64,000 nucleotides of DNA from Epiperipatus broadwayi. Lineage: Eukaryota > Onychophora > Udeonychophora > Euonychophora > Peripatidae. Location of the stretch: positions 250,001-314,000 of the forward strand of contig JAQFVV010006449.1 of the NCBI GenBank assembly GCA_028023455.1, read 5' to 3'. The notes beneath the pieces were generated by a model, which was not told the DNA's origin, made no database searches, and saw nothing but the letters and a program-made list of their open reading frames with translations. Each line of letters opens with the position of its first letter. Position 1 is the first letter of the stretch. The position numbers and the translations under genes were made by a program. This document shows positions 13,223 to 27,054 of this stretch, piece after piece.

Positions 13223-16200
13223 TAAGTTTTCTAAGTATTGAATTTGTAAGGTTGCTATACATTTTATGCCATAATGATTAAAATAGGGCTGTACCATTAG
13301 ATTCAATATTAAATGTTAAAAATACAATAGTCATACCAAAGCAGTTATCTTTGAATCATAATTATTATAAATGCTGTTAATATTGATTTGACACTTTGCT
13401 ATATTTGTAATTCAAATTGACATAAGTTTGTCGTTCTCTGTAATGAAGTTTTTACATTCTTTATAACCAAACGCTGAGTGAACTTTCAGTGGTAATCATA
13501 GAGCTTAAATTATTGATGTTGCTTTATTTATATTATAATGTGATTATGCATGAATTTTTATTTAAATTAGATCATTTGAATATTTCACTTGTTAGATAAT
13601 TGTATATTTTCTTTTTTGTTTATTACATTTCAACAGTAGAAAATAAACCATGCCTTCTTGACCCTTTTTAAAATTATAGTGCACTTCAAATATAAATATT
13701 TAAAATTAACTTAACTAAAAAGGTGTTTCAAAAATGATTACATACCACTTTTATACACACAAACATTTAATCACATTAGAGTTAAAGTGAACAGCAATAT
13801 TGATAATACTTTATGTTTCATAAATGGTTGGAGAGATTTAAATTATTATTTATAGCGATATGAGTACTTAAAGTGTGATTAACTTTTCACATACTATTGA
13901 GAAATATTATCTTATATTTGCTAAAGTTTAAATATTGTAAGCTGAATTACACATTTGTAGTAGAAAGCCAGTATTGTGTGACTTATCATGAGAAAAAAAT
14001 TATATTAAAGGTTGTGTTGAATCACAGTATTTTACTATAAAAGTTATATCTTATATTTTTACAATGTTTAAGCCAAAGTAAATATTTTGACAGTATATCA
14101 TATTAGAGGACATAGTGTTTTCTATAGATAGTTTATGATAAATTATATGATTCCCAGGTAAACAGAATCCCCCTTCAAGCTTATCAAATGCTCGTTTTTC
14201 ATATTTTTCTATTGTGTAATGATCTAGCATGTTCTAGACTTCTCACTTTATTCATAGTTGAGTTAGTTAGTCAAAAATCTAAGAAAAGATTTTACATTAT
14301 TGAAGTCTTATATTTCAATGTTGATATTGAATTATTATACTAATCATTGGTTAGCCTTTACTATCTAGTACTATTGAATAAATATTAAATTTTAAGATGA
14401 TGTTTGTATCGTGATGTTATGAAGCAGAAGAATGTATGATTATTATTTATGATAAATTAATTATGAGATAAAATATGTTGTTTGTTTTAAAGCAGATTTA
14501 ATAAAGACTCTCATTTCTTTCAGCTGCATGATTGCTATAAAATAACAATAGACATATGACATATAATTTAGTCATTACATTACATATGCATAATTTTTCA
14601 TCAACTCTGTCATTTATTTTAAACTTTAATAAGTAATAATAGATTTCAAATGATAGTGTTTATTAAATCCTTATTCTATGCAGCTTTTTCCAAGTGTCAA
14701 TCTTATGTTTTCGTCTTTGAAGACCTTTGAATTTGGACCAGTGCCTTTGGACTGAAAGGATATAATCAACTCCTTCCAGCACCTATTTTACTTCTCTGTT
14801 ATACTAACAATGATCATTCCAAAGTGAAATTCATAAATGTTTTCAATATAAGCCAGTTTGCTTTTCTACCTGAAATCATAGTTATAAAAAAAGTAAGGCT
14901 TTACAGTATAAGAAAACTGAAGTGGTTTCAGATTTGTATGACCATGCAAGCACATGCTTAGATTGAAAACATTTTTATACTTTCAGCTGATAATTTGATA
15001 GTAAAACAGAGAGGTAAATATTGGTGTTAGATAAAGATTATATTAGGTACTAAAGATCCTGGTGCACTGGTCCATGATCCAATGTTCCTCACTGATGAAA
15101 ATCTTGAAACTAGTCTGGGAACATTGAATAAACAGCACACAATAGGGATTTAGTAAGTACTATCATCTGGCATTTATTATTACTTATTAAAACTTACAGT
15201 AAGTAGCATTGAGATGATCAAAAATTATGCTGCCATAAAAATAGTATGTAAGCTAAAATCATGTGATGCAGTCAGGTGATATGTTATTGTCTTACATCTA
15301 AATAGTATTGGCTAACATCCAAATTTACTTAATAGTATGATTTATAGATACAGTAATTTCTAAATTAAAATGAAAAATATAAATCGATTATTGGTAATTA
15401 TTTTCTAGTGGTAATCAAATTTTATGCAATCCATAAGTCTAATGTTTTTGTGATTTAAAGAATGCAACAGATATCTATTTTGTTTGTTCATTCATTTTAT
15501 TATTTATTTTTGTCATTATTAATGACAATTCAAAGTGTAATATTAATTTACAAATAATTGGATATCTTATGAGATTATTATTACTTAGAATAAATTGCCA
15601 TTAAAACTTATGCTTAAGCTGACAACATAGTGTTGCATCGAGTGAAAAGATTTAGAATTGATTTCCATGAGGAATGAATTCAATTAATTTGTGTTGATGG
15701 AAGAATTTTCAATAAGAGGATAAAATTGTTCAAATTAATTTTATTTTATTGTTTTATTGTTATATATGAAAGTTATAAAGATAGGCATTAAAATGAGTTA
15801 GGCATGCTAAAATGACATTATAGCCAGGCATCTTATTCCATAGATACATGCTTATGTGCAGTATATAGCATTTACAGCTTGTGACAAGCTTACAATGTTC
15901 ATCTGAAATTTCCTTAGACAGGTGTCTGTTTATATAAAAAATAATGAAAACATTTGAAAAGCATTAAATAAATAAAACAAGTATTATTTATTTCTTATCA
16001 CCTTTCCTGCCTGTGAGTGTCTTCTTTATATCATCATTCAGCTCATTTTCTAATGTATTGGTCTCAATGAAAGTCTAGATATATTGAACATGTACAATTC
16101 ATAACAGTATTTATTCTTTATTACTACTCTACACCATGCAGAGATGTATTATACATCATTGAATGGATTGATAATAATATGAATACCGAACTTCGCTGCT

Positions 16201-16672
16201 TTGTGGCATTGTTTTTTACAAAATGCACATCAATATACTGTTTTAACAGCCTTAACTTATGGATGACCTACAATAGGTCTTGTTTGAGCCATAATAGGCT
16301 ACCTGAAAGTGATGTATTTTATGATTATGTAATAAAATACTATGCCCATTGCATTGTGACATTATTCATCAAGTGAGTGTTCTTGAACTCTTGGTAGTCT
16401 GATTTGATGGTGGCCATATTTGAAAGAGACAAAACTCTGCAAATATTCATTATCGGAAATTTTTTAGAAAGCATAGTGGAATTAGTATTCCATATTAAGA
16501 ATTGTCATGTCATCACACATGCTTCCCTGTGCTTTTGAACTGCACACAACATGAAAAGTTTCTTTTTTTCAGCAGAGTTTTTTCCAATTTCATGCACAAA
16601 TTCCCCTTTATGTGTGAATCCATGTGAGAACTGTAAGGGAAGTTGGTTTGAGGGCTCTAAAACCCCATTACC
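13223..16672. other. AT-rich non-genic stretch
   Basis: No gene is supported. A family B-like fragment lies near 15.13-15.21 kb (TTAGTAAGTACTATCATCTGG region). The 65-codon frame at 16179-16376 shows no domain. Confidence 0.5.
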
Positions 16673-16742
16673 TACAGCCTTGAGGCTTCCCTGTTATTTT
16701 ATTTGCATGTTACCTTTTTTACAGCTTTGAGGCTTCCCTGTT
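16673..16742. repeat. Short direct duplication, 48-bp period
   Basis: CAGCCTTGAGGCTTCCCTGTT and CAGCTTTGAGGCTTCCCTGTT occur 48 bases apart, each followed by a T-rich stretch and a TGTTAC motif. It is a two-copy minisatellite or a remnant of a local duplication. Confidence 0.6.
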
Positions 16743-16998
16743 GTTTTCTGTGGTGTTACTTTTGGCTTTTTATGCCCCCAAAAATGGTGTTTTTGTTACT
16801 TGTCCAAAGTTTCATTTATTTTTGATTCAATAAATTATTTTATGGGAAAGTGTTTTTTTTTTATTGTTATTCACATGGTTAGAAAGTAGGTAGATAATAT
16901 TAGATAAGTTTGATTAACAGTTAATTAAATTAGATAATATTTTATTATACCAAAATAAAAAATAAGTGTTTAAAAGTTTATTCAAAAAGTCCCACTCA

Positions 16999-17269
<271 letters not shown>

Positions 17270-17826
17270 TTGCCAATAATTATGTGCTTTTACGCTTGTA
17301 AGAAAAGCTATTTTTGTTAATATTTATTTCTACTTTCAAAGCTCCATGGCTTCATATTCATAGCTGATTGTAAATGATAGTACTGAGGGGGAGTATAATA
17401 AAGAACTGTGCAGTAACATAATAAAATGTTCAAAATGAAAATCCAAAAAGAAGTCAATAATTAAATAACAAAACAAATCTTCCCTGCCACCGCACCTCCC
17501 CCGTCTTAAAAAAAAGTGTTCTTTAAAATCAAACTGTTTATGTCTTTTTTAAAATTAAAGAACTAAAAATTAAGGAAGAACTTTTTGCTATCATATAATA
17601 TAGCTTTCTGTAGTGTAAAGATTTGAAGAAAAAAGCCTCGTAATAACTGAAGGGTCAGAAAAAATAATACACAAGATATGTGAAACCACACTTATCATTT
17701 GGTGAACTAATATTCTTGCAAGTCAGCAGGATTTCCTAAACATGGTTCTTTAGTTTTTCATAGTTAATTCTCCTATTTAAAAATCATACCACTATCCACT
17801 ATTTTTCAGTAATCAGAATTTTTTGT

Positions 17827-17876
17827 TTACAATTAAGCAAAGTGTTTCAATATGTCAACACTTTGCTTAATTGTAA
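17827..17876. repeat. Perfect 20-bp stem hairpin
   Basis: TTACAATTAAGCAAAGTGTT at 17827-17846 is followed by a 10-base loop and its exact reverse complement at 17857-17876. There is no T-run after it and no flanking gene. It is short for an animal pre-miRNA; a miniature foldback or a random palindrome are alternatives. Confidence 0.75.
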
Positions 17877-18949
17877 TTTTCCATTCTATTCCATTTTCAC
17901 CTATGTCTCCTCAATAAAAATAATCAATATTGAAATTCTTTGGAATGTCTTTAGAGACATTTTATATATGGATTCTTTTTCTGCAATTAAATACATACTC
18001 ATAAAATACATTTTAGAAAGTCAGTTATTGTTGATTTGCTTCAAGTGATCAATCTAATAAATTTGTAATTTTGCATTAGTAAGGTTCATATTACCACATG
18101 TAAGAAATAGAAAAGTATACTAATTAAATATGTTAATGTAAATTTGATACATGTTGCAGAGTATATAAAACTCTTGATACAAATAGTTCTGTTACAATAA
18201 TTATATCACTTTAATAAATATAAAACCAATAGCAACTAATTTTTTTATCATTGTAATGCCATATAGTGTATGATAAGCTTTAGTAATCAAGATGCCAGTG
18301 ATTATTATATCCCTATACAGTGTTGTTCCATCCAATATTTTCAGATAAGTATCCCCAATCAAAAGTAGTTCACTGATGTAATTCATAAGTAAGAAACAAG
18401 TCTGAAGATATTGGATAAAACCAATAATGGATAGGAATTGTCTGGCCTTAACTATTCTAACTTCCTGAATATATTTTCATTGACCGTGAAATATTACTTT
18501 AGGTTTAGCAAACATTAAAAAATGACTTTTGAATTTAAATTCATTTTAAAAATTATTATGAATGGAATATAAACAGAAGAGTTGAATTAAGTAAATGGAA
18601 CACCAAAAAGTGTTTTCAGTTGACAATTTTTAACCAAAAAATCTTATTTGTATTGTCATTGTAATAATTTTTTAAAACATATAGTTTGCTAATATTTAAA
18701 AAATAACCCAAAAAGTTAGTATAGTTATGGCTGAATGATTAAGTCACAGCAACATTAATCTCAAAGTACTTAAATTTATTATACATTATCATTTATTGAT
18801 TACTAAGTTTATATCATGTGGCATAACTGTGGTGAAAGAAAAATAATTTGCTATAATAAAATATCAATATTGTTGGGTTACACATACTGTGGCTGCCAGG
18901 TGACCCCGCAGAATCACCAAGAAGCCTGTAAGTGATAAATTTATATCAA
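17877..18949. other. AT-rich non-genic stretch
   Basis: Nothing organised seen. The last part, from about 18880, grades into the satellite that follows. Confidence 0.5.
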
Positions 18950-19560
18950 AAATGGCTGAAATCAATGGAAAATTAAAATTAAAATGTCTAATGCAAAACA
19001 TGAAAAAAAAATCATAGGAGACTGCAAAATTAAAATGACTAAGGTGATGCCAAGGCAAAATAAATCCAACAAATCAATCGAAAATACAAATTACAAAAAA
19101 AAAAAAAATGAGATAATGCTATAAAATTGGAATAAAAAAAACAAAATTGGTGAAAATATGCCAAACACAGGACCCTACCCCCTAGAATTAAGAATTCTTC
19201 ACTTAAATCGACAAGTAAAATGCCTGAGGCAAAATAAATCCAACAAATCCATCGAAAATACAAATTACAAAAAAAAAAAAACGAGATAATGCTATAAAAT
19301 TGGAATAAAAAAAACAAAATTGGTGAAAATATGCCACACACAGGATCCTACCCCCTAGAATTAAGAATTCTTCACTTAAATCGACAAGTAAAATGCCTGA
19401 GGCAAAATAAAGTCAACAAATCCAACGAAAATACAAATTGCAAAAAAAACTCAAGAAAGTGCTATAAAATTCTAATTAAAAAACAGAAATCAGTGAAAAT
19501 ATGTCAAACACACACCCCCTCCCAGTTAGAATGAAGAATTTTTAGCAAAATACAAAAAAA
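18950..19560. repeat. 175-bp satellite, about 3.5 units
   Basis: The motif GGCAAAATAAATCCAAC starts at 19053 and 19228 and recurs slightly changed at 19401, giving a period of 173-175 bases. Each unit carries an A-run, a GCTATAAAATTGGAAT block and a TACCCCCTAGAATTAAGAAT block. The two central units are nearly identical. Units at both ends are progressively diverged, the usual pattern of a short array homogenised in its middle. Confidence 0.9.
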
Positions 19561-21319
19561 AAAAAAGATAAGCAAATTCTATAAAATTCAAATTTAAAAA
19601 AATTAACAATGGAAAGATGGGAAATACAAAAACAGAAATTCATAAAATTATTTAGCTTCCAACATTTGCAAATATGCAGCTGTGATCAGATTCCAAAGCA
19701 ATGGTTATCAATGAAGAATTTCTATCCAAAATAGCTGAAATGAAAAAATTAAAATGAAATATAAAAACATCTCCCCTCTTTTTTTTCTACACTCTGCAGA
19801 CATCACAAATATTGAGTAAATTATAGAAAATATAGTGACGATTTGGAGAAGGAAATTCAAATAGTGGATATTCTTTTTCAAGATTAAAATTGTTTTTAAT
19901 AAAAGGAAAATAAACATTAAATAATTCTACATCTAAAGTTGAATAGATGTGGCAATTATAAACAAATCAAACACTGGATATACAAATTGTTGAATTACTT
20001 GAAATTTGGCTGGATATACTAGAACAAATTATATGACAACAATAGATAAATTTAAAAATGATGCAGAAAAGACTATATTCTAGCTTCAAGTAAAGAATAA
20101 TGAAACAGCAAACATAGAATCAAAAATATGCTGGTGATAGTGATGTTGGTAAGATGTTTGAATGTTCTAAGCAATATGTTGTTTCCCCAGGAAAAAATCC
20201 ATATGGGAAAAAGTGTAAAATAAATGCAAAATCTAGAAAAAAGTGGTAAGTAATATGAGACACAAAGAAAGAGAGAGATTAGAATACATCATGATAATAT
20301 AAAATGTGATATCAAAAAGAATAGTAACGTTTGTTCACAAAGCTAATATTGAAATGCAACTGTTAATTTTTGAATGACAATTAAAACATGTTTGAGGAAG
20401 TCCTACTCAATTTCAAAAATAGTGGCTTATGGCTTATGCAAAAAGAGATTATTCACATATCAAGATAATTAACGGAAGAAATAACAACTAACTATTTAAC
20501 CTGAAATTAAGTAACAGAAAAAAATGTAAATGACATAAACTCAAGATTTTATTTTTAAATAAAGATCTTTGTTAGAACTGAGGCGATTGCGAAAAATTAC
20601 TGGAAATTTTTAAAAGCGATTATTTATTATAATAGTCATTACAAAAAAATGTAATGCTGACGTAAATGCAATTATTTACTTATTGTAGTTAAATTAAATA
20701 TCCTTATATATTTTCTTAGAAACAAAGATAATAAAAAGTTATATGCAAAGTATGTGCTGGAATATGCAAAATATTTTAAATAATAATGTAAACAAATGAT
20801 TTGAACATATAGACGATTATAAAAAGGCTTGGCAAAAGAATTCAGTAATATGATCTTGTTGTTTGTTAAAATAACAATGAATATTATTTACATCATAAAT
20901 GTAAACAAGCGTGTTTATAAATATTTTGTTTTATATTTAATATTTAAAAATTTTTTAGATTTAAAAAAATTACATTTTCAAATTAAAGAGTTTGTTTTCA
21001 ATCAATATACAAAATCTAAAGGAAAAATATCATTACCATTTCTTTTCCTTCTTAAAGTATACAGGCGTATAAAAAGTCTGGATATTCATATTATGTTTGC
21101 TTAGTAAGAAAAACAGGTAAGAAAATATATATTCTGATACATTATAATATCTCTCATAAAGTCATTAATAGTCTTTTTAATAACATTTAAAATAGTGATA
21201 ACAATAACATGAAAGACTGAAACATTTGTCAGATGCGCCTTAAAAATGTTTTTATGACAGCCAATCAGATGTAACAATGACTGCACAGGGAACTCTCAAG
21301 TCAAAACAAAAGGCAGATA
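19561..21319. other. AT-rich non-genic stretch
   Basis: Decayed satellite-like sequence continues to about 19.76 kb. After that I see no gene or clear repeat. The 91-codon frame at 20829-21104 is Lys/Ile/Phe-rich and without domains. Confidence 0.5.
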
Positions 21320-21321
21320 TT

Positions 21322-21402
21322 TTAGCAGAGAGGTAATCGCATCCGCCTTGCAAGCAAATAGTTGGTTGCAGACGGTTGAGGGTTCGCGTCCCGGCTGATG
21401 CT
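21322..21402 (+). repeat. tRNA-derived SINE head or decayed tRNA pseudogene
   Basis: GGTAATCGCATCCGCCTTGC, with a TTGCAAG anticodon-loop-like segment, is followed by a strong B box GGGTTCGCGTCCCGGC. The local base composition is much richer in GC than the surroundings. The anticodon-stem 3' side is disrupted and extra bases lie between the arms, so it is not a functional tRNA. An A-rich stretch follows from about 21410, as in a SINE. Confidence 0.5.
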
Positions 21403-22839
21403 ATGACATATGAGAAAAAAAACCAAAAACAATAAAAGTGAATTTTAAAAAATATATATATTTTTTTCGCAGTCTTCTTACAACATTTAAATAGGAATCG
21501 TAATATTTTTAATAATAAAACGGGGTGTTAGTTAATTATTTTTTTTTGCAAACAACATAAAATAATAGTAAAGTCCTTTGTTTTTTTGATATTATTTTTT
21601 ATAATTATTCATATATAACACTATGTTGAAAAAGTTGAAATTTGTACAAAATAATAAAATATTATCATAGCGTTATTTATTATAATTTTTTTAATTACGT
21701 ATTACAAATATAAAAAATTTCATGGTATTTAAAACGAAAGATAATTGAGATTTTAGTCTGCATTGTGGAAAGGTAAAGGAAAAGATACACAATAGCATAC
21801 ATGTGTGTGTGTGTGGTGAAGTTTTGTTCTTATTTTCTTTTGACAAGTCTGCTTTGATAGGTAATCAGTAATAATGAAATTTTAATTTTATACTGGATAG
21901 CAGTTTTTAACATTAATATGTTAAAATGCTCCCAGACATGAAATTAAATATATTGTAATTCATGAAAAAGACGGGAAAAAAATTGATGATTAAACAATAT
22001 ATTTATATTAATCAATATAAATTTAAAGTTGATATTAGAAATACGTTAATCAATCAATAGTGAAGTTTTTTAACGTTAAGACTAGTGACCAATATCAGTG
22101 CTGAAGTATCCTTTTTTTATTTTATTCTGAAAATTCCTTATATCTTTCATAAACTTTACACCAACTAACAATGTTAAGCTTCTTTGTTTTTTTATTCTCC
22201 TTTCCATTTATCATCCCTCTCCAGACTTATGCGCAATATAATTTCTATAATTTTCCTAATCAATCTTTATTAGTATTATTATTAATGTTGTTTTTTTTTT
22301 TGAAAATAATCTCATGTTTTATTTTCTATATCATATTATTTTTCCAACCTTATCCACTTTCAAAGTATCATAGAACTGAAATACATTTTTAATTCTTTCA
22401 AGAATTGTCCACTTTACACAATCTTCAATAATATTTTCTGCGGTATGTAATTATTTATTTCCCTCATATTCTTTTTTAAGATCTATCAAGTATTTTCTTT
22501 TTATCATTTTTTTTTTTTACCAATGCTATTTTCTTTTAACTTCAGTTTTGCTACATTACTATCACTAAACCAACTACTCACTTATTTAATTCCATTTAAC
22601 TGATCAACTATCTTATTTTGAATATTCAATTGTATTTTTTCGTATTCCTCCTAACTATAAATACTTGATCTTTTGGCACTAATATTCAAATCATATTATG
22701 TACATTATATCCTTTCTATAATTTATGCAATATAAACTGAAAATTATTTTCAACTTTAACTGTATATGGCATTATTGTATGCAGTTCACGTACATTTTTT
22801 TTCTCTTAGATACACATTATACTATAATATATATATATA
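21403..22839. other. Non-genic stretch, T-rich on the plus strand
   Basis: No intact gene. From about 22.1 kb the plus strand becomes markedly T-rich, like the decayed minus-strand RTE copy that begins at 22.84 kb. This could be further decayed minus-strand coding sequence, but no family match is visible. A frame at 22171-22392 starts with a signal-peptide-like run but is T-tract driven. Confidence 0.4.
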
Positions 22840-25510
22840 TCCATTGATTGATAAAAATTACTCCATGTTTAATCCATCTTGCCTAAATTTCTATCCTGTA
22901 TTATCCATGTTACAGCATCACTTTTCTTATTTCATCTATCACCCTCACACATTGTTTCATCTTAGTTTATGATTTCAGCTATTTATCTATCCTCACCTCA
23001 TTTAGAAATATATTTCAGACTTTTAAATATTGCAGTAATGTTAGTTACACTTGTTTGTTTTCTCACCGATGTATGTCGTTTTCCATCTTTTCTTATTAGC
23101 ACTAATATATATATATACTTTTTGAATGATTTAAAGTCTCTGTATTGCTCTTCTGTTAAGTGTCCATGTTTAAAATTCATAAATAAAAACTGATAAAACA
23201 CATTATTAAATCCTTCCTTTTGAAGCCTTTAAACAAATTTCATTTTTCTATTAAGTTATTTGTAACAAAATCATTACACACAATGTTTTAATCCTAGGTT
23301 TAATTTCATCGATTATGTTTTCAACTGTTATAATAATCTGCCCAAGGTATTTGTAGCTATCAACTTCTTCTAACTCATATATTATCAAACTTAATTTTTA
23401 GTTGTGATAAAATCCATTAAACATTACTTAAGTCCATTTAAAGGTTAAACTTAGCCTTACTTTCTTACATTCTTTGGATAACTCTTGCAATATTTCCTAA
23501 AACTCTAAACCATTATTTGGAGAACCAATTACATATTCTTCAAAATCTAGATGTCTTAAATAATCTGCATTTACTTTCCTCAGTTAGCTTCCTTTTTAAA
23601 ACTCTAAATATTTAAATGTCAACATGGGTGTGACAAGAATCTCAGCCTCAGAGTGATCTTTGAGTATTCCATCATCAGATTTTCGATTGGATGGAGGTTG
23701 AAAAGTTGGAGTATAGAGTATATTGAAGCCTGTCCATTAAAATATGACGATTGGCTATCTTAATATATATCTGAGCACTTATGACATATATGTATAGAGA
23801 TGGTAATCTGGACCCACTGATTTATTGCTGGTTTAGCATGAAATACATACATTGGTGATTACTTATCTTTTCAACATATATGTGTTCAAGTGTATCAGTG
23901 TTATGAGATAGAGTGGAGAGTGTGGGGTCGTATGAAAATCTTTGCTCATATACTCTATATATTACATGCTTACTGTAGCACTGCTATATAAAATATGAAG
24001 TTACTATGTTTTCCACCCTTCTCAATGTCAACCTTCCTAGTAATATTATGTAATCTAATTGTTGCTGTTGCATTTTTATAAATATTATGACAATATGCTG
24101 GGTCTATACCTTGATAATCTAATGTTTAATCACTGAAGAAATGCTAGTAGAATCTAATTGCATTTTTAAAATTATAAATACAAAATATAATGACAGCTGA
24201 TATTCATTAGTTATTTCTATAACTTTGCTCAATATTTGGATATAATCCACTCCACTAAATCACCTTTAAATCCAGTTTGTTCTTTTGTTTTGTTAAAATG
24301 CAAAGTTCACTGTAGAAGAGTTGTAATCAACTTGGTAAACATTTTGTCTATAACTAAAAGGCTGATAAGTCTATAATTTATTATATTCCTCAACAATATT
24401 TTTTAAATATCAGTACAACAACTTTCCAATCATCTAGTATTTTTTTACTAATTCACAATTATACTTTTTTATATCCGTCTCAACTTTTTACTGCATTATT
24501 TTAAAAAATTCTATATATTCAATCCTTTTTAGTAAATCATTTTTATCTATTTTTATAATACTTCTTTTCCTTATAAATTCTCATGGTTCAATAGAAATTT
24601 TACTTGCTTTTTGTATCGATTAACTTTATAGCAGTTTTTAAAAAAGCATCAGTTGTTTTCCTATCGATTTCGTTCAAATTTGAATCATGTTCAAAATCTA
24701 TTAATATTTAAAATATATTTGCACGTTTTAATTTCAATTTATTGTCTGTGAAGATAAAGAAATCCAATTGTGAATACTGTTTTCCTTAGTAATTTTTGTC
24801 TATTTAGTTTTGCATTAATATGAATGTTAAGTCTCTTTAATCGTTGTTAATACCCTGTCTTGAATTTATTAAGAAGCTTTCGATATTTAAATACATATTT
24901 TCTGTTAGTCAAAATGTAATCCAATTATGCTGTACCTACATTTGAATCGTTCAATGTCCATTTACTTTCAGTATTTTTCTCAATTAAAAAATAATATGCA
25001 GGTTTTTTTTTAATCTGCAAACTACACATCAATGTCTTCTCTCATTTCTAAACCACTATTAAATTGACTTACAACACATTTATCTTTCAATTTTTTACCA
25101 GTTCTAATATTAACGTCTCCCATAACCATTTTAAAATGTTTATTTGGTCTGATCAAAAGTGTTTAATATATCAATAGAATTTTTTTTACTTCTTTGTCAC
25201 AATGAGAATTTGTTGGAGAATAAATTTAAATTATTTACATTTGTTATCTACTATTGAGTACATTAACTAACTTTTTCATACTATCTGATACACTACCAAT
25301 CTTCACAATGTTGTTCACCCACTTTTTATAATGGTTCCTGGTGCATTTTTACTTCCAATGCCTGCAACTTTGTAATACAATGAATGTTTACTTTTAAAAT
25401 CAATTGTTTATTCATCTTTTCTTCTAACTTTCCAAAGATCAATAATATTCTTTTTATTAAGTAGATAGTTTGTCTTCATTTTTTGGCAATTAAAAGGTCC
25501 TTTGCCATAA
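22840..25510 (-). pseudogene. Decayed RTE-like LINE: endonuclease plus reverse transcriptase
   Basis: The minus strand aligns, block by block, with the better preserved RTE copy at 34.45-37.74 kb. Going 5' to 3' it shows the endonuclease (GDFNAR region near 25.1 kb reads GDVN, and LDYILTNRKY is still legible near 24.9 kb). Next come the RT N-terminal region with an RPISLL-like block near 24.4 kb and the palm near 24.1 kb. The catalytic FADD region (near 23.55 kb) is lost to substitutions, and the C-terminal TLNRRAIQRLQ-like block lies near 23.15 kb. Stops and indels are frequent in every frame, so it is long dead. A family A repeat at 23613-23960 splits it in the palm. Length fits a near full-length copy. 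Confidence 0.85.
23613..23960 (+). repeat. Dispersed repeat family A inserted in the RTE relic
   Basis: The 348-base block begins at about ATGTCAACATGGGTGTGAC and ends at about CTCATATACTCTATAT. It matches 46.81-47.16 kb along its full length. On both sides the sequence returns to the minus-strand RTE relic, so the boundaries are set to within a few bases by comparison with the intact RTE copy. It must be younger than that LINE insertion. Short A/T-rich flanks (AAATATT versus ATATATT) could be a worn target-site duplication. Confidence 0.8.
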
Positions 25511-27054
25511 AAATTAGATAAATGCTTGGCCATACAAAACTTATGTTTAATCCATTTCCATGAACTAGATTACTATAATTTGACATACTGCCATAGATTA
25601 ATTTAGCAGGGTGGCAGTTACATTATATATTTCCATAGTTTGATTTCTATCAAATTTTCCTAAAACAATATTTAGGTATAGGATCAAACTGATAGAAATT
25701 TGATTTCTATTAAGCAGTTTCGATACATTTATGTCATTTAGAATGTTATTAGAAAATAAAAAAAATCTGGGACACTTTCTTATAATCACAAATACACAGT
25801 ATATTGTTCCTTACCAATTTAGAGAAACACTAAACATTTTTTTTTATTTTACATTTTCTTTATGCTTTTCTTCAGGCACTCAGTTCTGGATTTTTGTAGA
25901 ATTATATTAACTTTGGGATTATCTTACATTTTACTAATTAGTCTAATCATTCCCTAAATACAATTATTCAAACGGAAATTAAAATTTAATTCTTTTAATT
26001 TAATTTTATAAATTATAATATTTAACCAGAGTTAAATGTTATTCTTTCTGCACAAGTTAGTGCTGCTGAAGAGAGGGAGAGTGATCTAATGTTTTATAAT
26101 TGAATTTTCAGTTAGTGATATGCAATGGATATATTTCTTTTACAATTACGTTGGGAGATTTCAAAGTTTAATATGATTAATATACTAGTCATTCTTTGTG
26201 TAAGTAAAATAACATTTGTTTATGAAAAATTTAAGATCACAGTTAATTTGAATTTAACTTCCCTTGTTTGTATATATCTGTATTGCAATGTACTTAACTG
26301 TGCAGCATGCGGAAAAAAAGATAAAGCTATTATCTATGCTGTTTGAAAGCGAACTTTATCTTTAATAACAAGATAGAAGTGGTGAAAAAGTGTTTTAATT
26401 TTTATTTTGACATTTTATATTTGAATTTTCAGGTAGCGATATGCACTGGGTCTATTTCTTATACACATGTATCATGTAAATACATCTTGTTACTGATTAG
26501 CTTACCAATCAAGTTATGCGTGATTGACAGTATCAATTCTAAGCCCCTATTGGTTATTCCTACCTATTCCATATATAATGGCAAGGAAACACAATTTCAA
26601 TATTGTTGTATTCTTTACGTATTTTAGATATGGCTGACACATCATAAATAAAAACCTTAAAAATAATATTTTTGCGTATTTTTGTACTATGGGTTATATT
26701 CACCACATTCAATGTGAAATTAATAAGTAATAGAATTTATAAGTATATTAAATGATTTCAAACAGGTTTGCATAATATTAATTCTTGCTTAATTTTAATT
26801 TTATTACTTTAATTTAAGCTAGTATAGTCATGATGACGTGTAGTAATAAATAACAATAATTATCATTATTTTAATATCTGTTTTGGTCATTGAACTTACT
26901 TTTTCAATTGTAAATTTTGTTCTTCATTATTGTCATAAAATATTTCAGGTTATCCAGTTTCTTCTACATATAATAACAAATCCATATGAACATTATTAGG
27001 ATCACCTAAAAATGATTTATACATTATCATTTACTCAACTCCAAAATCTGGCAA
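25511..27054. other. AT-rich stretch with a 40-bp direct repeat
   Basis: Two similar 40-base segments, at 26102-26140 and 26422-26461, each begin TTGAATTTTCAG and continue with a GATATGCA core; about 320 bases separate them. In each, TTTTCAG would serve as a splice acceptor. The first is followed 84 bases later by TGT|GTAAGT. No coding conservation is seen, so a duplicated exon is only a possibility. Confidence 0.4.

Noticed and set aside
22171-22392. Frame beginning with a signal-peptide-like MLSFFVFLFSF
   Set aside because: It lies in a T-rich stretch where Phe/Leu-rich frames arise by chance. There is no good donor after the hydrophobic part and no domain.
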